Part shown: one piece after another, positions 1 to 9,892 of the stretch
Layout: each line of letters starts with the position of its first letter
How positions within the stretch are numbered: the first letter of the stretch is position 1
Assembly (NCBI RefSeq): GCF_900113065.1
Contig: NZ_FOOA01000002.1
Location: 186,001 to 250,000, forward strand
DNA length: 64,000 nucleotides
Direction: 5' to 3'
Origin: Aureimonas phyllosphaerae
GTDB taxonomy: Bacteria > Pseudomonadota > Alphaproteobacteria > Rhizobiales > Rhizobiaceae
Position numbers and translations under genes: made by a program
The notes under the pieces: model-generated
Told to the model about the DNA's origin: nothing
Database searches by the model: none
What the model saw: only the letters and a program-made list of their open reading frames with translations

Positions 1-501
1 CAGGCGCTGGCGCGCGGCGACGAGGGTTTCCTCCTGGCGCTCGGGTATTCGACGCAGCGCGGCTACGGGCGCACCCATCCCTTCGTCGGCGAAATCCGAA
101 TCGGGCTGGTGGAAGTCGAGGTCGAGCTCCCCGAACTCGGCTTCGCCATCACCATCGGGCGCGTTCGCGTCACGGAATGTCAGATGGTGGCACAGTTCAC
201 CGGTGGTCCCGACGAGCCTGCCCGCTTCTCGCGCGGCTACGGCCTCGTGTTCGGGCAGTCGGAGCGAAAGGCGATGGCGATGAGCCTCGTCGACCGCGCG
301 CTGCGCGCGGACGAGTACGGCGAGGAGCGGCGCAGCCCGGCGCAGGACGAGGAGTTCGTGCTCGAGCACTGCGACAACGTCGCCGCGACCGGCTTCGTCG
401 AGCACCTCAAGCTGCCCCACTACGTCGATTTCCAGGCCGAACTCGACCTCGTGCGTCAGCTCAACGCCGAGCGCGACGCCCGTCAGGAGGCAGCCGAATG
501 A
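1..501 (+). CDS. phnI: PhnI, C-P lyase core subunit (3' part only)
   Basis: The gene runs off the left edge; 166 C-terminal residues are visible of a family that is normally about 355-370 residues. PhnI is part of the PhnGHIJ carbon-phosphorus lyase core complex in the cytoplasm and, with PhnG, H and L, couples a phosphonate to ATP to form a ribose-triphosphate phosphonate while releasing adenine. The visible segment has the family's conserved C-terminal region, including GYSTQRGYGRTHPF, the SRGYGLVFGQSERKAMAM stretch and the LEHCDNVAATGFVEHLKLPHYVDFQ end. The stop codon overlaps the phnJ start (ATGA), which indicates translational coupling. The genes phnG and phnH presumably lie to the left, outside the window. 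Confidence 0.95.
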   Translation, partial: QALARGDEGFLLALGYSTQRGYGRTHPFVGEIRIGLVEVEVELPELGFAITIGRVRVTECQMVAQFTGGPDEPARFSRGYGLVFGQSERKAMAMSLVDRALRADEYGEERRSPAQDEEFVLEHCDNVAATGFVEHLKLPHYVDFQAELDLVRQLNAERDARQEAAE

Positions 502-1373
502 GCACCGAGCTTCCCGAAATCAACTTCGCCTATCTCGACGAGGCGACCAAGCGCATGATCCGGCGCGCGCTCCTCAAGGGGATCGCGATCCCCGGCTATC
601 AGGTTCCTTTCGCCAGTCGCGAGATGCCGATGCCCTACGGCTGGGGGACGGGCGGCGTGCAGGTCACCGCAGCGGTGATCGGTCCGGACGACGTTCTGAA
701 GGTCATCGACCAGGGCGCCGACGATACGACCAACGCGGTGTCGATCCGGGCATTCTTCCAGTCCGTCGCGCGCGTCGCCACGACGACGAAGACGGCGCAA
801 GCCACGATCATCCAGACCCGCCACCGCATCCCCGAGGTGCCGCTCCGGGCCGGACAGATCCTCGTCTATCAGGTGCCGATCCCCGAGCCCCTGCGCTTCC
901 TCGAACCGCGCGAGACCGAAACACGGACGATGCACGCGCTCGAGGAATACGGGCTGATGCACGTCAAGCTCTACGAGGACATCGCGCGGCACGGCCATAT
1001 TGCGACCACCTACGCCTATCCGGTGAAGATCGAGGGTCGCTACGTCATGGACCCCTCGCCGATCCCGAAGTTCGACAATCCGAAGATGAACCGCTCGCCG
1101 GCACTCCAGCTCTTCGGGGCGGGCCGCGAGAAGCGCATCTACGCGCTGCCTCCCTACACCGAGGTCGTCAGCCTCGACTTCGAGGACCATCCGTTCCGCG
1201 TCCAGAGTTTCCGCACGCCGTGCGCCCTGTGCGGCTCGACCGGCGTCTATCTCGATGAGGTCCTCACCGACGACCGGGGCGGACGCATGTTCGTCTGCTC
1301 TGACACCGATCACTGCGAGACGCAGCGCGAAGCCGGCGAAACCGGTCTCGCGCTCGGGGAGGCCGCGGAATGA
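498..1373 (+). CDS. phnJ: PhnJ, radical SAM C-P lyase catalytic subunit
   Basis: This 291-residue protein is the radical SAM enzyme that breaks the carbon-phosphorus bond of alpha-D-ribose 1-methylphosphonate 5-phosphate, giving methane (or another alkane) and the 1,2-cyclic phosphate. The diagnostic cysteine pattern C-x2-C-x21-C-x5-C is complete: C242, C245, C267 and C273 near the C-terminus. Three of these bind the 4Fe-4S cluster in the family and the fourth is proposed to carry the thiyl radical. The start is the ATG overlapping the phnI stop; longer readings upstream lie inside phnI in another frame. The stop overlaps the phnK start, again as ATGA. Confidence 0.97.
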   Translation: MSTELPEINFAYLDEATKRMIRRALLKGIAIPGYQVPFASREMPMPYGWGTGGVQVTAAVIGPDDVLKVIDQGADDTTNAVSIRAFFQSVARVATTTKTAQATIIQTRHRIPEVPLRAGQILVYQVPIPEPLRFLEPRETETRTMHALEEYGLMHVKLYEDIARHGHIATTYAYPVKIEGRYVMDPSPIPKFDNPKMNRSPALQLFGAGREKRIYALPPYTEVVSLDFEDHPFRVQSFRTPCALCGSTGVYLDEVLTDDRGGRMFVCSDTDHCETQREAGETGLALGEAAE

Positions 1374-2149
1374 CCATGGAAACACCTCTCCTCCAGGTCC
1401 GCGACCTTGAAAAGCGCTACGGATCGCGCGTCGGCTGCATCGGCGTCTCGTTCGATCTCTGGCCCGGCGAAGTGCTCGCCATCGTCGGCGAGTCCGGCTC
1501 CGGCAAGACCACTCTCCTGTCGTGCATCTCCGCGCGCCTCGAGCCGACCGCCGGCAGCGTCTCCTATGCCATGCGGGACGGTGTGACCCGCAACCTCGCG
1601 ACCCTCACCGAAGCCGAACGGCGGCTCCTGATGCGGACCGACTGGGGCTTCGTACACCAGAACCCCGCTGACGGGCTGCGCATGCGTGTCTCCGCCGGGG
1701 CGAATGTCGGCGAGCGATTGATGGCGGTCGGCCAGCGTCACTATGGGACGTTGCGCGAGACGGCGCAGGATTGGCTCGGACGCGTCGAGATCGCCGGAAG
1801 CCGCATCGACGATCGGCCGACCGAGTTTTCCGGGGGCATGCGCCAGCGTCTTCAGATCGCCCGCAACCTCGTCACGCACCCGCGCCTAGTCTTCATGGAC
1901 GAGCCGACTGGCGGGCTGGACGTGTCGGTTCAGGCGCGCGTGCTCGATCTCTTGCGCGGCCTCGTCGCCGACCTTGGCCTGTCCGTCATCATCGTGACTC
2001 ACGACCTCGCCGTGGCGCGGCTCCTGTCGCAGCGGATGATTGTGATGAAGGAAGGCCGCGTCGTCGAGGAAGGCCTGACCGACCGGGTGCTGGACGATCC
2101 GCACCACCCGTATACCCAGCTTCTCGTCGCCTCGATCCCGGAGTCCTGA
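1370..2149 (+). CDS. phnK: PhnK, C-P lyase ABC-type ATPase
   Basis: This 259-residue ABC-type ATP-binding protein has Walker A GESGSGKTT, the signature FSGGMRQRLQIARN, Walker B LVFMDEPTGGLD and the switch histidine in VTHD. In the known system PhnK docks on PhnJ of the PhnGHIJ core rather than on a membrane permease; this window likewise offers it no permease of its own. The first ATG (1370) overlaps the phnJ stop; a second ATG six bases later is an equally possible start. It resembles oligopeptide transporter ATPases, but its place between phnJ and phnL settles the assignment. Confidence 0.95.
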   Translation: MTMETPLLQVRDLEKRYGSRVGCIGVSFDLWPGEVLAIVGESGSGKTTLLSCISARLEPTAGSVSYAMRDGVTRNLATLTEAERRLLMRTDWGFVHQNPADGLRMRVSAGANVGERLMAVGQRHYGTLRETAQDWLGRVEIAGSRIDDRPTEFSGGMRQRLQIARNLVTHPRLVFMDEPTGGLDVSVQARVLDLLRGLVADLGLSVIIVTHDLAVARLLSQRMIVMKEGRVVEEGLTDRVLDDPHHPYTQLLVASIPES

Positions 2150-2151
2150 CC

Positions 2152-2865
2152 GTGACCGCTCCGCTCCTGTCCGTCGAGGGCGTCGCCAAGTCCTTCACCA
2201 TGCACCTGCTCGGCGGGCTGACGCTGCCCGTCGTCGAGAACGTCCGGTTCGAGCTCCATCCCGGCGAATGCGTCGTGCTGGGCGGTCCGTCGGGCGTCGG
2301 CAAGAGCTCGATCCTGCGCATGATCTACGGCAACTACGCGGTGGATCGCGGATCGATCCTCGTCCGCGACGCGGTCGATGGGCAGATGCGAGATCTCGGC
2401 GCCGGGGACCCGCGTACCGTGCTGCGCCTTCGCGAGCGCTCGATCGGCTATGTCAGCCAGTTCCTGCGCGCGGTGCCTCGCGCGTCCGCTCTTGAGGTCG
2501 TGGCAGACCCCTTGGTTCGGCTCGGCGTGCCGCGCGAGGCCGCGAGCCAGCGTGCGGCCGCCATGCTGCGCCGATTAAATCTGCCCGACGCACTCTTCGA
2601 CCTGCCGCCCGCGACCTTCTCCGGCGGCGAGAAGCAGCGCGTGAATATCGCCCGCGGTTTCCTGACCGATCACCCGATCCTGCTTCTCGACGAACCGACC
2701 GCGTCGCTCGACGCCGCCAACCGTGATGTCGTGGTGGCGATGATCCGCGAAAAGCTCGCCGACGGTGTCGCCATCCTCGGCATCTTCCACGACGAGCCCG
2801 TGCGCGCGGCCGTCGCCACCCGCATCCTCGACGTCTCAGCTTTTTCAGCCCGGAAGGCCGCGTGA
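2152..2865 (+). CDS. phnL: PhnL, C-P lyase ABC-type ATPase
   Basis: This is a 237-residue ABC-type ATPase with Walker [11 protein letters not shown], signature [14 protein letters not shown] and Walker [13 protein letters not shown], followed by a FHDEP switch region typical of PhnL. PhnL is needed with PhnG, H and I for the nucleophilic attack of phosphonate on MgATP. The start is taken as the GTG at 2152, two bases after the phnK stop, giving the usual family length; the open frame extends further upstream only because it shadows phnK. Its stop overlaps the next gene by one base (TGATG). Confidence 0.94.
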   Translation: MTAPLLSVEGVAKSFTMHLLGGLTLPVVENVRFELHPGECVVLGGPSGVGKSSILRMIYGNYAVDRGSILVRDAVDGQMRDLGAGDPRTVLRLRERSIGYVSQFLRAVPRASALEVVADPLVRLGVPREAASQRAAAMLRRLNLPDALFDLPPATFSGGEKQRVNIARGFLTDHPILLLDEPTASLDAANRDVVVAMIREKLADGVAILGIFHDEPVRAAVATRILDVSAFSARKAA

Positions 2866-3527
2866 TGCCCAAGCTCAGCGAGCGGACGCCGTATATCCAT
2901 CCGACGGCCGAGACCGAGACCACCTCCTTCGGCCGATACACCGAGGTCGAGGCGCGGTCCGTCCTGACCGAGACGGTCCTCGGCGACTATTCCTACGTCA
3001 TGCAGGACTGCCGGATCTTCGCCGCCCGCATCGGCAAGTTCGTCAACATCGCGGCCTCGGTGCGCATCAATGCGACGAACCACCCGGTCTGGCGCGCCAC
3101 GCTGCACCACTTCACCTACCGCGCCGGCGACTATTTCGAAGGCGCCGAGGACGAGGCGGACTTCTTCGAGGCCCGGCGCGAGAACACCGTGAATATCGGT
3201 CACGACGTCTGGATCGGCCATGGCGTGACCGTGCTGCCGGGCATCACGATCGGCAACGGCGCAGTGGTGGGCTCCGGCGCCGTAGTGACGCGTGACGTCG
3301 CGCCGTACACGATCGTCGGCGGCGTGCCGTCCCGTCCGATCCGAGACCGGTTCGGTCCCGGCGTCGGCGAGCGGATGGACGCGCTCGGCTGGTGGGACTG
3401 GCCGCACGACACGCTGCATGCGGCGCTCGAAGACTTCCGCACCCTCGACGCGAGTGCCTTTCTCGACCGCTACGAAGGCGTCACGGAACCTTCATCGGCC
3501 CGTCACGCGAACCGCATCGCTTCCTGA
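2865..3527 (+). CDS. Hexapeptide-repeat acyltransferase of the phosphonate cluster
   Basis: This 220-residue protein belongs to the left-handed beta-helix (hexapeptide repeat) acyltransferases, most like the phosphonate-cluster subgroup. The repeats are clear in the second half, for example [20 protein letters not shown] followed by [15 protein letters not shown] and the [10 protein letters not shown] closing turn. A histidine in the ATNHPVWR segment is a candidate catalytic base. No N-acetyltransferase of the PhnO type is visible here, so this enzyme may acetylate aminoalkyl phosphonates in its place; that is an inference from position. It is one-base coupled to phnL. An in-frame GTG lies just before the chosen ATG. 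Confidence 0.87.
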   Translation: MPKLSERTPYIHPTAETETTSFGRYTEVEARSVLTETVLGDYSYVMQDCRIFAARIGKFVNIAASVRINATNHPVWRATLHHFTYRAGDYFEGAEDEADFFEARRENTVNIGHDVWIGHGVTVLPGITIGNGAVVGSGAVVTRDVAPYTIVGGVPSRPIRDRFGPGVGERMDALGWWDWPHDTLHAALEDFRTLDASAFLDRYEGVTEPSSARHANRIAS

Positions 3528-3559
3528 CACTGTCCGCGAAAACCGGAAGGACGACCGCC

Positions 3560-4408
3560 ATGACCGCGATCTCCGTGTCTCGCCTGTCGAAACGCTTCGG
3601 AACGACGCAAGCCCTCTCGGGCATCGACCTCTCCATCGGTTCGGGGGAAATGGTCTGTCTGATCGGCGCCTCCGGGTCCGGGAAGTCGACGCTGATCCGC
3701 CATATCGCCGGGCTGGAGTTCGGTGACGGCGGGGACAGCCGGGTCTCGATCTTCAACGTGCCGACACAGGCGGGTGGGCGCCGACTGCCGGGCGCGCGCA
3801 CGATGCGTCGCGACGTGTCGATCCTCTTCCAGCAGTTCAACCTCGTCTCGCGCCTGTCGGTCCTCACCAACGTTCTCGTCGGCAAGCTCGGGCGCATCCC
3901 GCGCTGGCGCGGCACGTTCGGCGTCTTCAGCGCGAGCGAGAAGTCGGAAGCCAGAAGCGCCCTCGCCCGCGTCGGCATCGAGAAGGTCTGGCGCCAGCGC
4001 GCCTCGACGCTTTCCGGCGGCCAGCAGCAGCGTGCGGCGATCGCCCGGACACTGGTCCAGAAGTCGCGCATCCTGATCGCCGACGAGCCGATCGCTTCGC
4101 TCGATCCGGCATCGGCCCGCCGGGTGATGGACATCCTGTCCGACATTAACCGCACCGACGGCATCACGGTCCTCGTGTCGCTTCATCAGGTCGAGTACGC
4201 GCGCCGCTATTTCCCGCGCACGATCGCCATGCGGGACGGCCAGATCGTTTTCGACGGTCCGTCCTCGGCGCTGACCAACGCCTTCCTGTCCGAGCTCTAC
4301 GGCGCAGCTTCGGAAGAATTCGTCCTGCCGGAAGCCCCGGCAGCGCATCCCGACCACCGGCCCGAGCCGGCGGTTACCAAGCGGCTCGGAGCCTTCGAGG
4401 CCGCCTGA
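3560..4408 (+). CDS. phnC: PhnC, phosphonate ABC transporter ATPase
   Basis: This is the 282-residue ATPase of the phosphonate/phosphate ester import system PhnCDE. It has Walker A GASGSGKST, signature LSGGQQQRAAIAR and Walker B ILIADEPIASLD. The start at 3560 is preceded by a GGAAGG ribosome binding site. The roughly 35-residue C-terminal extension ending in a proline- and alanine-rich stretch goes slightly beyond the usual PhnC. It is followed 25 bases later by the binding protein gene phnD, the standard order for this importer. Confidence 0.95.
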   Translation: MTAISVSRLSKRFGTTQALSGIDLSIGSGEMVCLIGASGSGKSTLIRHIAGLEFGDGGDSRVSIFNVPTQAGGRRLPGARTMRRDVSILFQQFNLVSRLSVLTNVLVGKLGRIPRWRGTFGVFSASEKSEARSALARVGIEKVWRQRASTLSGGQQQRAAIARTLVQKSRILIADEPIASLDPASARRVMDILSDINRTDGITVLVSLHQVEYARRYFPRTIAMRDGQIVFDGPSSALTNAFLSELYGAASEEFVLPEAPAAHPDHRPEPAVTKRLGAFEAA

Positions 4409-4433
4409 ACCCATCCAACCATCGGAGACGACA

Positions 4434-5426
4434 ATGAACGCGATCCTCAAGGGTCTGGCGGCGCTCGCGCTCGCCTCGACTTTCGCTGGCTCGGCCATCG
4501 CCGAGACCATCAACTTCGGCATCATCTCGACCGAGTCGCAGCAGAACCTGCGCACGAAGTGGCAGCCGTTCCTCGACGACATGAAGAAGGAAACCGGTCT
4601 CGAGATCGAACCCTTCTTCGCCACCGACTATGCCGGCGTGATCGAGGGCATGCGCTTCGGCAAGGTCCAGATGGGCTGGTTCGGCAACAAGTCGGCGATG
4701 GAAGCGGTAGACCGCGCCAAGGGCGAAGTCTTCGCCCAGTCCGTGCCGGTCAGCGGCGAGCCCGGCTACTACGGCTTGATCCTTGCGCCGAAGGATTCCC
4801 CGCTGAACAGCGTCGACGACCTCCTCAAGTGCGACAAGACGCTGAACTTCGGCCTCGGCGATCCGAACTCGACCTCGGGCTACCTCGTGCCGATGACCTT
4901 CGTGTTCGGCGCCCGGAACATCGACCCGAAGTCCTGCTTCAAGACGGTGACCAACGCCAATCACGAGACCAACGCGATGGGCGTGGCCAACGGCCAGCTC
5001 GACGCCGCGACCAACAACACCGAGAACCTCGCGCTGATCGAGAAGAACCAGCCGGCCGCCTTCCAGAAGGTCAAGATCATCTGGAAGTCGCCGCTGATCT
5101 CGTCCGACCCGCTCGTCTGGTCGAAGGACCTCTCCGCCGAGACCAAGGAAAAGCTTCGCACGTTCGTGCTGAACTACGGCACCGACCGCACCAAGGGCGA
5201 TAAGGCCGAAGAGCTGAAGACGCTCGCCGGTCTGACCTGGTCGCCGTTCCGCGCCTCGAGCGACGACCAGCTCCTGCCGGTCCGCGTGATGGAAGTGTCG
5301 AAGGCGATGGCCGCGACCCGCAGCGACGCCTCGCTCTCCGCCGGTGCCAAGGCTGCCAAGCTGAAGGAGCTGGAGGACAAGAAGGCCGGCTACGAGGCGA
5401 AGCTCGCCGCGGCGCCGCAGGGCTGA
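4434..5426 (+). CDS. phnD: PhnD, periplasmic phosphonate-binding protein
   Basis: This 330-residue solute-binding protein has a typical signal peptide (hydrophobic core up to about residue 20, likely cleavage after SAIA, leaving ETINFGI). The mature part shows the PhnD family pattern, with EPFFATDYAGVIEGMRFGKV near the N-terminus, the PGYYGLI segment and the DPNSTSGYLVP loop that contributes to ligand binding. It delivers phosphonates to PhnE in the inner membrane. The gene is preceded by GGAGACGACA. A stable hairpin follows it before phnE and may allow more PhnD than PhnE to be made. Confidence 0.95.
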   Translation: MNAILKGLAALALASTFAGSAIAETINFGIISTESQQNLRTKWQPFLDDMKKETGLEIEPFFATDYAGVIEGMRFGKVQMGWFGNKSAMEAVDRAKGEVFAQSVPVSGEPGYYGLILAPKDSPLNSVDDLLKCDKTLNFGLGDPNSTSGYLVPMTFVFGARNIDPKSCFKTVTNANHETNAMGVANGQLDAATNNTENLALIEKNQPAAFQKVKIIWKSPLISSDPLVWSKDLSAETKEKLRTFVLNYGTDRTKGDKAEELKTLAGLTWSPFRASSDDQLLPVRVMEVSKAMAATRSDASLSAGAKAAKLKELEDKKAGYEAKLAAAPQG

Positions 5427-5444
5427 AGCCGGATTTGAAACGTC

Positions 5445-5471
5445 CACCGCCGCGCCGGATGCGCGGCGGTG
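5445..5471 (+). other. Intercistronic hairpin between phnD and phnE
   Basis: The 70-base gap between phnD and phnE holds a perfect 11-base inverted repeat (5445-5455 with 5461-5471) around a five-base loop. It has no T-run, so it is unlikely to be a full terminator. By analogy with other binding-protein operons it may protect the phnD message or reduce read-through into phnE. Confidence 0.6.
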
Positions 5472-5496
5472 AACCGTCCGTCGAGGAGACACCGAG

Positions 5497-6309
5497 ATGA
5501 CGAACGCTCCCACTGTAGAGGCCGCGGCCGCCACGGCAACTGATGGCGCGCCGAAGCGCTCGCTCGGCAGCCTTGCCGTCTGGCTGGGATTGGCGCTCCT
5601 TCTCGTCTGGAGTTGGGGCCCGGCCGACATGGGGCGCTGGACCTACCTCTTCACCGATTCCGCCAACATGGCCGAATACGCGAAGGGCTTTCTGTCGCCG
5701 AACTTCGCGGACTGGCGCTACTACCTCTCGGAAATGATCGTGACGGTGCAGATCGCGGTCTGGGGAACGTTCCTGTCCGTCCTCCTGTCGATCCCCTTCG
5801 GCATCCTTTCGGCCGCCAACGTCTCGCCGTGGTGGGTGCATCAGCCCGCGCGGCGTCTGATGGACCTCTTCCGTGCGATCCACGAAGTCGTCTTCGCGGT
5901 GCTCTTCGTCGTGGCCGTCGGCCTCGGGCCGTTCGCCGGCGTCATGGCGCTCTTCATCCATACGACCGGCATTCTCGCCAAGCTCTTCTCGGAAGCCGTC
6001 GAGGCGATCGATCCACGGCCCGTCGAGGCGATCCGCACCACCGGCGCCTCGCGTCTGCAGGAGATCGTCTACGGCGTTATCCCGCAGGTTCTTCCGCTGT
6101 GGATCTCGTTCTCGCTCTACCGTCTCGAGTCCAACGTGCGCGCGGCCACCGTGCTCGGCGTAATCGGGGCCGGCGGGATCGGACAGGTGCTGTTCGAGGC
6201 GATCCGCGGCTTCTATTATCCGCAGGCGTCGGCCATCCTCATCATCGTGGTCGCAACGGTCACGGTCATGGACATCATCTCGCAGAGCCTTCGAAAGCGC
6301 GTCATCTGA
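5497..6309 (+). CDS. phnE: PhnE, phosphonate ABC transporter permease
   Basis: This 270-residue inner-membrane permease has about six hydrophobic segments, beginning with [16 protein letters not shown] near the N-terminus. The coupling-helix (EAA-like) region lies around [20 protein letters not shown] and carries the conserved glycine-containing turn that contacts PhnC. The C-terminal [19 protein letters not shown] segment is typical of PhnE. The start is preceded by GAGGAGAC. Only one phnE is present, although related clusters often have two. Its stop overlaps the next start (TGATG). Confidence 0.94.
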   Translation: MTNAPTVEAAAATATDGAPKRSLGSLAVWLGLALLLVWSWGPADMGRWTYLFTDSANMAEYAKGFLSPNFADWRYYLSEMIVTVQIAVWGTFLSVLLSIPFGILSAANVSPWWVHQPARRLMDLFRAIHEVVFAVLFVVAVGLGPFAGVMALFIHTTGILAKLFSEAVEAIDPRPVEAIRTTGASRLQEIVYGVIPQVLPLWISFSLYRLESNVRAATVLGVIGAGGIGQVLFEAIRGFYYPQASAILIIVVATVTVMDIISQSLRKRVI

Positions 6310-6986
6310 TGCGCGCAGCCATCTACTTCACGCCGCCGCGCGACGCGCCTCTGACCCGCCTTGCCGCCGCATGGCTCGGCCGCGATGCCTTCTCGGACGG
6401 CCCCGCTCCCGAGCCCGCGCCGCTCGTCGCAGAGCCCGCCCGTTACGGGTTCCACGCCACGATGAAGCCGCCGTTTCGGCTCGCCGAGGGTCGGACGCTG
6501 GATGAGCTCGACGAGGCGCTCGCCGACTTCTGCCGTCGGCACCGCCGGGCCGAGATCGCGCAACTGGAGCTTCGACGCATCGGACGCTTTTTCGCGCTGG
6601 TACCCGGCGCGCGCGAGCCAGCCCTTCACGCGTTGGCCGACGAGACCGTGCGAGAATTCGAGCGCTTTCGAGCGCCGCTCGACGCGGCCGAACTGGCTCG
6701 CCGCGCGCCGGACCGGCTCACCGTACGGCAGCGCCAGCACCTCGATCGCTGGGGCTACCCTTATGTCTTCGACGAATTCCGTTTCCACATGACCCTGACC
6801 GGCCCCGTCGCAGATGAGGATGCGGCAGCGGTCGAGGCACGACTTCAGGAACGCTTCGCGCCCCCGGTCGGGCGGCCGTTGGCGGTCGACGGGCTTGCGC
6901 TGTTCGTCGAACCGCGCCCCGGCGAGCCGTTCCGCGTCCACGCCCTCCACTCCCTGTCTTCCGACACCGCAACGAGCCCGACATGA
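6309..6986 (+). CDS. DUF1045 phosphonate-cluster protein with 2H phosphoesterase motifs
   Basis: This 225-residue protein matches the DUF1045 family found almost only in C-P lyase operons. It has two HxT motifs, H49-A-T51 in GFHATMKPPF and H160-M-T162 in FHMTLTGPV, spaced as in 2H phosphoesterases (the LigT/CPDase-like fold), whose members open cyclic phosphates or cleave 2'-5' bonds. The C-P lyase product is a ribose 1,2-cyclic phosphate 5-phosphate, normally opened by PhnP; no phnP is visible here. I infer that this protein could do that step, without proof. It is one base coupled to phnE and four bases to phnM. Confidence 0.87.
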   Translation: MRAAIYFTPPRDAPLTRLAAAWLGRDAFSDGPAPEPAPLVAEPARYGFHATMKPPFRLAEGRTLDELDEALADFCRRHRRAEIAQLELRRIGRFFALVPGAREPALHALADETVREFERFRAPLDAAELARRAPDRLTVRQRQHLDRWGYPYVFDEFRFHMTLTGPVADEDAAAVEARLQERFAPPVGRPLAVDGLALFVEPRPGEPFRVHALHSLSSDTATSPT

Positions 6987-8131
6987 GCAGTCCAGCGACC
7001 GAAGAGGTCTTCCACAACGCCCGAATCGTCCTGGCCGACGAGGTGATCGAGGGCAGCATCCTCGTTCGCGACGGACGGATTGCCGACATCTCGGCCGGCA
7101 CGTCTAATGTTGGGACGGACATGGAGGGCGACTACCTTCTGCCCGGCCTCGTCGAGCTTCACACCGACCATCTGGAAGGCCACTACCTCCCCCGCCCGAA
7201 GGTGCGCTGGAACATCGACGCCGCGCTGCAGGCGCATGACGCGCAGGTTTCGGCCTCCGGCATCACCACCGTGTTCGACGCCCTTCGAGTCGGCATGGAC
7301 GAGGATGCCGCGCTCGGCTCCACCGACATGTCGGCGATGGCCGACGCGATCCTCGAGGCGACGCACGACGACCGGCTGCGCGCCGAGCACTTCATCCATC
7401 TGCGATGCGAGGTCTCTGCGCCCGACGTCGTGCCGGCCTTCGAGACCATGATCGGTAACGAGCGCGTGCGCCTCGCCTCACTGATGGACCACGCGCCCGG
7501 CCAGCGCCAATTCGTCGATATCCAGACCTATCGCACCTACTATCAGGGCAAGATGCGGATGACGGATGCCGTGTTCGACGCGTTCTGTGCACGGCGCGTG
7601 GCAGAGTCGGAAGCGAACTCGCCGGGCAACCGGCGCCAAATCGCGGGGCTCTGCCGCGACGCCGGCATCACGCTCGCCAGCCACGACGACGCCACGGCTG
7701 CGCATGTCGAGGAAAGCCGCGAGCTGGGCATCGCGCTGGCCGAGTTCCCGACAACACTTGAGGCGGCACGCCTGTCGCGCGATTCGGGGCTGTCGGTCTT
7801 GATGGGGGCGCCCAACGTCGTGCGTGGCGGCTCGCATTCAGGCAACGTGTCGGCGAAGGACCTCGTCGAGATTGGAGTCCTCGACGTCCTGTCGTCTGAC
7901 TACGTGCCGTTCAGCCTCATCCAGGCGACCTTCGTGCTGGCGGGATCGATCGGGCTGCCCGCGGCGACTGCGATGGTCACGCGGACACCTGCGCGCGTGG
8001 CCAGCCTCGACGACCGTGGCGAGATCGCCGTCGGCCTGCGCGCCGATCTCGTGCGCGTGCGCGCGCAAACGGGTGCCGCCAAGCCGCCTGTGGTGCGGAG
8101 CGTCTGGCGCGAGGGACGGCGCGTTGCGTGA
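6983..8131 (+). CDS. phnM: PhnM, alpha-D-ribose 1-methylphosphonate 5-triphosphate diphosphatase
   Basis: This 382-residue member of the amidohydrolase superfamily removes pyrophosphate from the ribose-triphosphate phosphonate made by PhnGHIL, giving the substrate of PhnJ. Metal-binding motifs are present: HTDHLEGH near residue 55, ASHDDATAAH around residue 235 and the late SDYVPFS aspartate. The N-terminal beta-sandwich strand pattern (NARIVLADEVIEGSILVRDG) and C-terminal GLRADLVRVR return strand are typical. The ATG overlaps the previous stop (ATGA). Confidence 0.95.
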   Translation: MSSPATEEVFHNARIVLADEVIEGSILVRDGRIADISAGTSNVGTDMEGDYLLPGLVELHTDHLEGHYLPRPKVRWNIDAALQAHDAQVSASGITTVFDALRVGMDEDAALGSTDMSAMADAILEATHDDRLRAEHFIHLRCEVSAPDVVPAFETMIGNERVRLASLMDHAPGQRQFVDIQTYRTYYQGKMRMTDAVFDAFCARRVAESEANSPGNRRQIAGLCRDAGITLASHDDATAAHVEESRELGIALAEFPTTLEAARLSRDSGLSVLMGAPNVVRGGSHSGNVSAKDLVEIGVLDVLSSDYVPFSLIQATFVLAGSIGLPAATAMVTRTPARVASLDDRGEIAVGLRADLVRVRAQTGAAKPPVVRSVWREGRRVA

Positions 8132-8717
8132 CGATCGAAGGCCGCAAGGGCTCCTTGTGGCCGTGGTCGGCCCGAGCGGTGCCGGCAAGGACACGTTGAT
8201 CCGTCTTGCGTTCGAGGGTCTGACCGACGAGCCCCGCATCGAACTGGCACGGCGCACGATCACCCGGCCACAGGACGGCGAGACCGAGGATCATGAGAGC
8301 CTCGACGCGGACGCGTTTGCAAACGTCGAGGCTGCCGGCGGCTTCTGTCTGACCTGGCGGGCCCATGGCCTCGCCTACGGACTGCCACTTGCGATCGAGG
8401 ACCGCGTCCGGTCCGGTCGGATCGTGGTGGCGAACCTCTCCCGTCGGTCCCTCGCGGATGCCGTCGCTCGCTTCGGGCGGATCGCAGTGGTCGAGATCAC
8501 CGCCCCTCGCGCCGTCCTCGTCGAACGCATCGCCGCGCGCGGCCGGGAGAGCGCCGACGAGATCGAACGACGGCTCGCCCGCCAAGTCGGCCTCGACATT
8601 CCGGCCCGCTGCGAAAGCGCGCTAAGGATCGACAACAGCGGGCCGCCGGGCCCGAACGCAAAGATCTTGCGGGACCATCTGCGCGGCCTCGTGGCATCCA
8701 TCCGGCATCCCGACTGA
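8124..8717 (+). CDS. phnN: PhnN, ribose 1,5-bisphosphokinase
   Basis: This 197-residue guanylate-kinase-like enzyme phosphorylates ribose 1,5-bisphosphate to PRPP, the last step of the C-P lyase route. The P-loop is GPSGAGKDT and the RRTITRP segment matches the GMP-kinase-like substrate site. No ATG is available; the best start is TTG at 8124, preceded by GAGGGA at 8111 and overlapping the phnM stop by eight bases. A GTG at 8157 would begin directly before the P-loop strand and looks too short. It ends the coupled phosphonate operon. Confidence 0.91.
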   Translation: MRDDRRPQGLLVAVVGPSGAGKDTLIRLAFEGLTDEPRIELARRTITRPQDGETEDHESLDADAFANVEAAGGFCLTWRAHGLAYGLPLAIEDRVRSGRIVVANLSRRSLADAVARFGRIAVVEITAPRAVLVERIAARGRESADEIERRLARQVGLDIPARCESALRIDNSGPPGPNAKILRDHLRGLVASIRHPD

Positions 8718-8792
8718 CGGCCCGCGGCAGTCGTCTTGACGTTGCGACGCCGTTGCGGTGGAGGATGCTCCCGCCAGACGGAGCGCCGCACC

Positions 8793-9836
<1,044 letters not shown>

Positions 9837-9860
9837 ACCGTTCCTGAAGCGGAAACGAAA

Positions 9861-9880
9861 AGGGCGCCTTGCGGCGCCCT
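9861..9880 (-). terminator. Terminator downstream of recA
   Basis: A perfect eight-base stem (9861-9868 with 9873-9880) and TTGC loop lies between the convergent dehydrogenase and recA genes. On the minus strand it is followed by CTTTTCGTTT, so it fits best as the recA terminator; it may also slow transcription from the left. Confidence 0.75.
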
Positions 9881-9892
9881 CTCTCGTCCCGA

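Noticed and set aside
1-8717. Signs of recent horizontal transfer of the phosphonate operon
   Set aside because: Base composition and codon use look like the rest of the window and no integrase, tRNA target duplication or insertion-sequence end is visible at its right border.
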